From Sphingobium sp. WTD-1 (GTDB lineage: Bacteria > Pseudomonadota > Alphaproteobacteria > Sphingomonadales > Sphingomonadaceae): a DNA stretch of 64,000 nt. The notes beneath the pieces were generated by a model that was given only the letters and a program-made list of their open reading frames with translations, made no database searches and was not told the origin of the DNA. Numbering within the stretch: the first letter of the stretch is position 1; every line of letters begins with the position of its first letter. The stretch spans positions 788,001 to 852,000 of the forward strand of contig NZ_CP119127.1 in NCBI RefSeq assembly GCF_030128825.1. Reading direction: 5' to 3'. The position numbers were made by a program, and so were the translations under genes. Positions 60,279 to 64,000 of the stretch are shown piece after piece.

Positions 60279-60887
60279 TCAGAGCGCGCCAGCGGCCGGA
60301 GCGGCGGTTCCTTCTGCCGGCGTTGCGGCAGGGGTCGCGGCGATCGGCGCCGGCGTCGCCGCCGCGCTGTCGACCGAGAAGGCCAGATCCTCGTCGAGGA
60401 AGGCGGGGATGATCGAGCCTGACGGGATGTTGGCGCTGGTGCCGGTGGTGAAGAAGCCGGCGACCGGGATCAGCGCGATCGCACCGACGACGCCGGCGGT
60501 GCCGGTCACGCCCTTGTCATTGAAGGTGCCGGTCAAGCGCACCTGCCGGCCCCCCAGCCGGACATAGAGCACGCGGCCCTCGATGAAGCCGGACTTGCCC
60601 CACATGCCCTTGTTCCGCACGCTGGTGATTTCCGCGATGCCGGGCGTGCCGGCGGGGATCACCACATTATTGCCGACCATCACGGCTTCGGCGGTCTCGA
60701 TATTGACGCGATCGCCGACCTTCACCGCCTTCTTCTTGGTGGTGAGTTCGACCAGCGTGCGAACGGGCACCTTGGCACCGGCGCGCAGGACATTGCCATC
60801 GACGGCAGGCGCGATGGTGACGGCAGGCTGCTGCGCAGCCGCCATCGGCGCGGCCAACGCAGCCGCGCAGAAAAACAGACGAATCAT
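60279..60887 (-). CDS. Secreted protein of unknown function
   Basis: 202 residues from ATG 60887 (MIRLFFCAAALAAPMAAAQ), a clear signal peptide. The domain (about 30-165) has VPVRTLVELTTKKKAVKVGDRVNIETAEAVMVGNNVVIPAGTPGIAEITSV and RVLYVRLGGRQVRLTGTFNDKG, a beta-rich pattern. It is followed by a Thr/Ala/Pro-rich C-terminal tail. VIPAGT-type strings occur in TrbI/VirB10 C-terminal domains, but the resemblance is weak. Not identifiable with confidence; probably periplasmic. Confidence 0.75.
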   Translation of the reverse strand: MIRLFFCAAALAAPMAAAQQPAVTIAPAVDGNVLRAGAKVPVRTLVELTTKKKAVKVGDRVNIETAEAVMVGNNVVIPAGTPGIAEITSVRNKGMWGKSGFIEGRVLYVRLGGRQVRLTGTFNDKGVTGTAGVVGAIALIPVAGFFTTGTSANIPSGSIIPAFLDEDLAFSVDSAAATPAPIAATPAATPAEGTAAPAAGAL

Positions 60888-60966
60888 GATACCCCCACAG
60901 AAAGTCCGCAGGATGCGGACCGGCGGAGGCAAAGCATAGTCCGAAGACTTGCGCCAGAGGCCAAGT

Positions 60967-60993
60967 AAAGCGCCCGATCTTTTCGGACGCTTT
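60967..60993 (-). terminator. Intrinsic terminator of the hemE-hemJ operon
   Basis: 11-bp stem (AAAGCGCCCGA / TCGGACGCTTT on the plus strand, one G-T pair) with a 5-nt loop, just 12 bp past the hemJ stop. The stem itself ends in TTT. Confidence 0.75.
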
Positions 60994-61005
60994 ACGCTAC
61001 GACCA

Positions 61006-61446
61006 TCAGAAGGGGCGGACGATCACCATGATGACGATCACCGCCGCGGCGATGCCGGGCACTTCGTTCAGCATGCGCAACTGCTTGTCGGCAAGGCTGC
61101 GCTGACCGCGTGCGAGCTTCTTCGCATAGCTGGCGATCCAGCCATGATAGCCCGACAGCGCCAGGACGAAGAGCAGCTTCAGGTGGAACCAGCCGAAATG
61201 CCAGGCGCCGATTTCCACCATCAGCATCAGGCCGAAGACCCAGGTAAGGATCAGCGACGGGTTGAGGATGATCTTGAGCAGGCGCGTCTCACGCTCGATC
61301 CAGCGCTGGTCCTCCGCCGAGCCCGGCACGGTTTCCTGATGATAGACGAAGAAGCGCGGCATCATGAACAGCCCCGCCATCAGGAAGATCACGAAGATGA
61401 CATGGGCGGCCTTCACCCACAGATAGGCAGCGCCGAGATAGGGCAT
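61006..61446 (-). CDS. hemJ: Protoporphyrinogen IX oxidase HemJ
   Basis: 146 residues, four membrane helices. HemJ/UPF0093 features: AYLWVKAAHVIFVIFLMAGLFMMPRFFVYH with the conserved His, and WHFGWFHLKLLFVLALSGYHGWIASY. It oxidises protoporphyrinogen IX in the inner membrane, a late step of haem synthesis. The start shares one base with the hemE stop (TGATG), so both haem genes are translationally coupled. Confidence 0.94.
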   Translation of the reverse strand: MPYLGAAYLWVKAAHVIFVIFLMAGLFMMPRFFVYHQETVPGSAEDQRWIERETRLLKIILNPSLILTWVFGLMLMVEIGAWHFGWFHLKLLFVLALSGYHGWIASYAKKLARGQRSLADKQLRMLNEVPGIAAAVIVIMVIVRPF

Positions 61447-62507
61447 CAGCGTGTCTCCGTTCCGCGGACATAGGCGATCAGCGCCTCGACATGGGCGATC
61501 GGCGTATCGGGCAATATGCCATGGCCCAGGTTGAAGATATGGGGCCGGCCGGCAAAGCCGGCGCGCAAGTTATCCACAGCCTGTTCCACCGCCTGACCGC
61601 CGGCAATCAGCGCCAGCGGATCGAGATTGCCCTGCACCGGAAGCCCGGCCGGCAGCGCCTGGTTGGCCCAATGCGGGTCGACCGTTTCATCCACACCCAC
61701 CGCATCGACGCCGGTGCCGATCGCATAGGCCGGCAGTTTCGCGCCGGCGCCCTTGGGAAAGCCGATCACCGGAATGTCGGGATGGAGCGCCTTCAATTTG
61801 CGCACGATCGCGGCATTGGGCTCTATCACCCAGCGTTCGAACTGGAGCGGGGCAAGGCTGCCGGCCCAACTGTCGAACAATTGCACCGCTTCCACGCCGG
61901 CTTCGATCTGGCCGGAGAGATAGATGACGGTTGCGTCGACGATCGCGTCGATCAGCGCGGCGAAGCGATCGGGCTGTTGATACGCCATGCGACGCGCGGC
62001 GCCCTGGTCCTTGCTGCCCTGTCCCGCGACCATATAGGTGGCGATCGTCCAGGGACTGCCTGCAAAGCCCAGGAAGGTCACAGACGGGTCCAGCGCGGCC
62101 TTCACCTGCCGCACCGTTTCATACACAGCCTCATATCGGCTGAAATCGGGTGTCAGCGCCGACAGGTCGGTCTCCGCCAGGATCGGGGCGAGACGCGGGC
62201 CTTCGCCGGCCTCGAACCAGAGATCCTGTCCCATCGCATAGGGGACGATCAATATGTCGGAAAAGAGGATGGCGCCGTCGAAGCCGAAGCGGCGCAGCGG
62301 CTGGAGCGTGACCTCTGCCGCGGCGGCGCTGTCATAGACCAGTTCGAGGAAGCCGCCCTTGTCGGCGCGAAGGGCGCGATATTCCGGCAGATAGCGGCCT
62401 GCCTGGCGCATGAGCCACATCGGCGGGACGGGCGGCACCGCGCCGCGCAATACGGAAAGGAGCGGCTTGGCGCTGACTGCGCCGGCGTGAGCGTCGGGAC
62501 CCGTCAT
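61446..62507 (-). CDS. hemE: Uroporphyrinogen decarboxylase HemE
   Basis: 353 residues. Signature PMWLMRQAGRYLPEYRALR at the N-terminus, FSDILIVPYAMGQDLWFEAGEGP, FAGSPWTIATYMV, and C-terminal GNLDPLALI and FNLGHGILPDTPIAHVEAL. It decarboxylates uroporphyrinogen III to coproporphyrinogen III. Its start lies next to the candidate replication origin, as in several alphaproteobacteria. A perfect DnaA box TTATCCACA lies within the coding region at 61570-61578. Confidence 0.96.
   Translation of the reverse strand: MTGPDAHAGAVSAKPLLSVLRGAVPPVPPMWLMRQAGRYLPEYRALRADKGGFLELVYDSAAAAEVTLQPLRRFGFDGAILFSDILIVPYAMGQDLWFEAGEGPRLAPILAETDLSALTPDFSRYEAVYETVRQVKAALDPSVTFLGFAGSPWTIATYMVAGQGSKDQGAARRMAYQQPDRFAALIDAIVDATVIYLSGQIEAGVEAVQLFDSWAGSLAPLQFERWVIEPNAAIVRKLKALHPDIPVIGFPKGAGAKLPAYAIGTGVDAVGVDETVDPHWANQALPAGLPVQGNLDPLALIAGGQAVEQAVDNLRAGFAGRPHIFNLGHGILPDTPIAHVEALIAYVRGTETR
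61570..61578 (+). promoter_or_regulatory. DnaA box inside hemE
   Basis: Perfect TTATCCACA, about 1.1 kb from the box cluster of the candidate origin. It may be an outlying DnaA-binding site. Confidence 0.6.
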
Positions 62508-62663
62508 GAACTCTCTACTTTATAAAGATATTTAAAAAGGAATGTTGAGGTTGTTGGGCTGTTGGTTCGGGGGTTTATGCGCTGTCCCCGCTTTTGCCAA
62601 CAGCTTGACTCCTGGAGTCACGCGATTCCGCGGCGAGTCATCTGAATCATCCCCATTACCCAC

Positions 62664-62683
62664 AGGCTGTGGATAAGATTCCG
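62664..62683 (+). repeat. 20-bp direct repeat with DnaA box, copy 1
   Basis: AGGCTGTGGATAAGATTCCG; identical copy 31 bp later at 62695-62714. Each contains a minus-oriented DnaA box directly followed by a GATTC methylation site, so box and CcrM site always travel together. Confidence 0.95.
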
Positions 62684-62694
62684 GCCCTGTTGAG

Positions 62695-62714
62695 AGGCTG
62701 TGGATAAGATTCCG
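62695..62714 (+). repeat. 20-bp direct repeat with DnaA box, copy 2
   Basis: Exact duplicate of 62664-62683. The 31-bp period is close to three helical turns, which would put both boxes on the same face of the DNA. Confidence 0.95.
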
Positions 62715-62792
62715 CTTTCTGGGGACGAAATGGGGCTGCAAAGTTATCCACAACTCTATCCCTTGCTTTATCCACAGGGGACTCACAGAGAT

Positions 62793-63626
62793 ATGCCTGT
62801 GTCACGTATCCATCTTCACCTGCTTTCGGACTCCACCGGCGAGACGCTGGAGAATATCGCCAAGGCGGCGATCGGCCTGTTCGAGAATGTCGAGGCGATC
62901 CGCCATTTCTGGCCGATGGTCCGATCCGAAGTGCATCTCGACCGGATCATGGAGGAGATATCCGCCCATCCCGGCCTGGTGCTGTTCACGCTTACCAACC
63001 ATGTGCTGCGACGGCGGCTGGAAACGCGCTGCCGCGCGCTCGGCCTGCCCCATGTCGCCGCGCTGGACAGCGTGGCCGATGCCCTGTCCAACATATTGGG
63101 GCAGGAAACCCGGACCCGGCCGGGCCGCAAGCATATCCTGGACGAAGCCTATTTCGCGCGGATCGAGGCGATCCAGTTCACCATCGCCCATGATGATGGC
63201 GTGGGACATGAGAATTGGGAGGAGGCCGATATCGTCCTGGCGGGGGTGTCGCGCGCGTCGAAGACGCCGACCTCCATCTATCTTGCCAATCGCGGCTACA
63301 AGACCGCCAATATCCCGCTGGTGCCGGAATCGCCGCCGCCGCGCAGCCTTTATGGCCTGAAGCATCCGATGGTGGTGGGGCTGACCATCAGTCCCGAGCG
63401 GTTGATCCAGATACGGCGCAACCGTTTGCTGTCGCTCAACCAGGCGCCAGAGACCGCCTATGTGGATAGCGACAAGGTGCAGGAGGAACTGGCCTTTGCC
63501 CGGCGCATGTTCGCCGACAATGGCTGGCCGGTGATCGACATGACCCGCCGGTCGATCGAGGAAGCGGCCGCCGCCATCATCAACCTGTTCAACGACCGCG
63601 AACTGGCGGAAGGAAATGAAGCATGA
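62793..63626 (+). CDS. ppsR: Pyruvate,phosphate dikinase / PEP synthase regulatory protein
   Basis: 277 residues. DUF299 family: IHLHLLSDSTGETLENIAKAAIG near the start, the P-loop-like GVSRASKTPTSIYLANRGYKTAN, PLVPESPPPRSLYGL, and DMTRRSIEEAAAAI. Members use ADP and phosphate to switch PEP synthase or pyruvate dikinase off and on by phosphorylation. Lies directly right of the candidate origin, with the last DnaA box only 17 bp before its start. Overlaps maf by 4 bp. Confidence 0.94.
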   Translation: MPVSRIHLHLLSDSTGETLENIAKAAIGLFENVEAIRHFWPMVRSEVHLDRIMEEISAHPGLVLFTLTNHVLRRRLETRCRALGLPHVAALDSVADALSNILGQETRTRPGRKHILDEAYFARIEAIQFTIAHDDGVGHENWEEADIVLAGVSRASKTPTSIYLANRGYKTANIPLVPESPPPRSLYGLKHPMVVGLTISPERLIQIRRNRLLSLNQAPETAYVDSDKVQEELAFARRMFADNGWPVIDMTRRSIEEAAAAIINLFNDRELAEGNEA

Positions 63627-64000
63627 TCGTCCTAGCCTCGCAGAGCGCCAGCCGGCGCGCCATGCTGAGCGCGGCCGGTGTGCCGTTCGAGGCGCTGTCG
63701 CCGGGTGTGGATGAAGAGGCCGCCAAGGAAGCGCTGCGCGCCGATGGCCATGATGGCCGCGCGCTGGCCGATGCGCTGGCGGAGCTGAAGGCGCTCAAGG
63801 TGTCGCGCCGCGTGCCGGGCGCGCTGGTGCTGGGCTGTGACCAGACCCTGACTCTCGACGACGGGACGATGATCGACAAGGCGATCGACAAGGCGGATGC
63901 CGCGCGCATCCTGCGCCTGCTGTCGGGCCGGGTCCATCATCTCCACAGCGCGGCGGTGATCGTGCTCAACAATGAGCCGATCTGGCGCCATGTCGAGCGG
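63623..64000 (+). CDS. maf: Maf-family nucleotide pyrophosphatase (truncated by window edge)
   Basis: First 126 residues; the gene runs off the window. IVLASQSASRRAMLSAAGVPFEALSPGVDE is the N-terminal Maf motif (S-x-S-x-RR), and LVLGCDQTLTLDDGTMIDKAIDKADA contains the catalytic Asp region. Maf proteins hydrolyse modified or canonical NTPs as house-cleaning enzymes. Translationally coupled to ppsR through ATGA. Confidence 0.92.
   Translation, partial: MIVLASQSASRRAMLSAAGVPFEALSPGVDEEAAKEALRADGHDGRALADALAELKALKVSRRVPGALVLGCDQTLTLDDGTMIDKAIDKADAARILRLLSGRVHHLHSAAVIVLNNEPIWRHVER

Larger units (their letters stand above)
62607..62784. promoter_or_regulatory. Cluster of eight GANTC sites
   Basis: Sites at 62607, 62615, 62624, 62635, 62644, 62677, 62708 and 62780. 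About 0.7 would be expected by chance in this length at equal base frequencies. GANTC is the CcrM methylation site in alphaproteobacteria, so the origin is probably hemimethylated after firing. Two sites form TGACTCCTGGAGTCA, a 15-bp palindrome with a single central base (62606-62620). Confidence 0.8.
62508..62792. other. Candidate chromosomal replication origin (oriC)
   Basis: An intergenic region of 285 bp between hemE and ppsR. It has four perfect DnaA boxes TTATCCACA (minus at 62668-62676 and 62699-62707; plus at 62744-62752 and 62768-62776) and one variant TTACCCACA (62656-62664). An AT-rich stretch (about 62513-62541), the only one of its kind nearby, is a possible unwinding element. 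Eight GANTC (CcrM) sites lie within 178 bp. A 20-bp direct repeat holding two of the boxes repeats at 31 bp. Confidence 0.85.

Noticed and set aside
60279..60887. TrbI/VirB10 conjugation protein
   Set aside because: Only short VIPAGT-like strings resemble the family, the length is too small and no other conjugation genes are near.
62508..62792. ParB parS sites near the origin
   Set aside because: No TGTTTCACGTGAAACA-like palindrome was found within the window on reading.
1..64000. CRISPR arrays, insertion sequences, prophage genes, rRNA genes
   Set aside because: No regularly spaced repeats with spacers, no transposase or integrase, no phage structural genes, no rRNA sequence recognised.

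Overview
This is chromosomal DNA of an alphaproteobacterium, most probably a sphingomonad (Sphingobium or a close relative). I base this on uniformly high GC, GTG starts, a MipZ division regulator, an EipA (DUF1134) envelope protein, an alphaproteobacterial-type GshA, a hemE / replication-origin / ppsR arrangement with clustered GANTC (CcrM) sites, and REP-like hairpins of a kind I associate with sphingomonads. There is no phage, plasmid, insertion sequence or CRISPR array. Almost everything is housekeeping or envelope biology, so the unusual signals are small: a nuclease cassette with inverted repeats, a pair of small-RNA genes, the origin, and several tiny genes.

Layout. 1-4.9 kb: the 5' part of a TldE/PmbA gene, nudC-mutY, divergent dciA, and two tandem DsbA-like oxidoreductases. 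5-16.3 kb: smc, an aminotransferase, ubiA with a phospholipase-D protein, rsmE, gshA and two membrane proteins. 16.3-19.1 kb: a ClpP-like protein divergent from ruvA; ruvA and ruvB are split by a GIY-YIG nuclease gene bounded by perfect 29-bp inverted repeats. 19-25 kb: acyl-CoA synthetase, the gloA-gloB glyoxalase pair, a SIMPL protein, a TPR protein and a hydrolase. 25-30 kb: tRNA-Leu(CAG), bamE, a cytochrome bc1 chaperone, a YceD-like gene, dinB, eipA, tRNA-Ser(GCT) and an HU gene. 30-34 kb: hexuronate catabolism (uxaA, uxaC, LacI regulator). 34-37 kb: a phosphatase / ATP-grasp / polysaccharide deacetylase cluster. 37-45.6 kb: flavin reductase, malic enzyme, mutS, glnD. 45.6-62.5 kb: a long run of mainly minus-strand genes (L,D-transpeptidase, ribA, xth, lolA, ftsK, transporter, ispG, FadL porin, phosphomannomutase, J-domain protein, mipZ, then hemJ-hemE), with panC the only full-length plus-strand gene. 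62.5-62.8 kb: a strong candidate chromosomal origin, followed by ppsR and maf on the plus strand.

How it fits together. Genes on both sides of the origin are read mainly away from it, as expected for co-orientation with replication. DNA maintenance genes (mutY, smc, ruvAB, dinB, mutS, xth, ftsK, mipZ, dciA) are frequent. The most interesting new signal is a duplicated minus-strand small-RNA candidate (about 49.07-49.17 and 56.14-56.24 kb). It has a shared 25-bp core, a CU-rich anti-Shine-Dalgarno stretch and an intrinsic terminator. By eye the core of the first copy pairs with the ribosome-binding region of the FadL-type porin mRNA in this same window (15 of 16 positions), which suggests post-transcriptional control of an outer-membrane protein.
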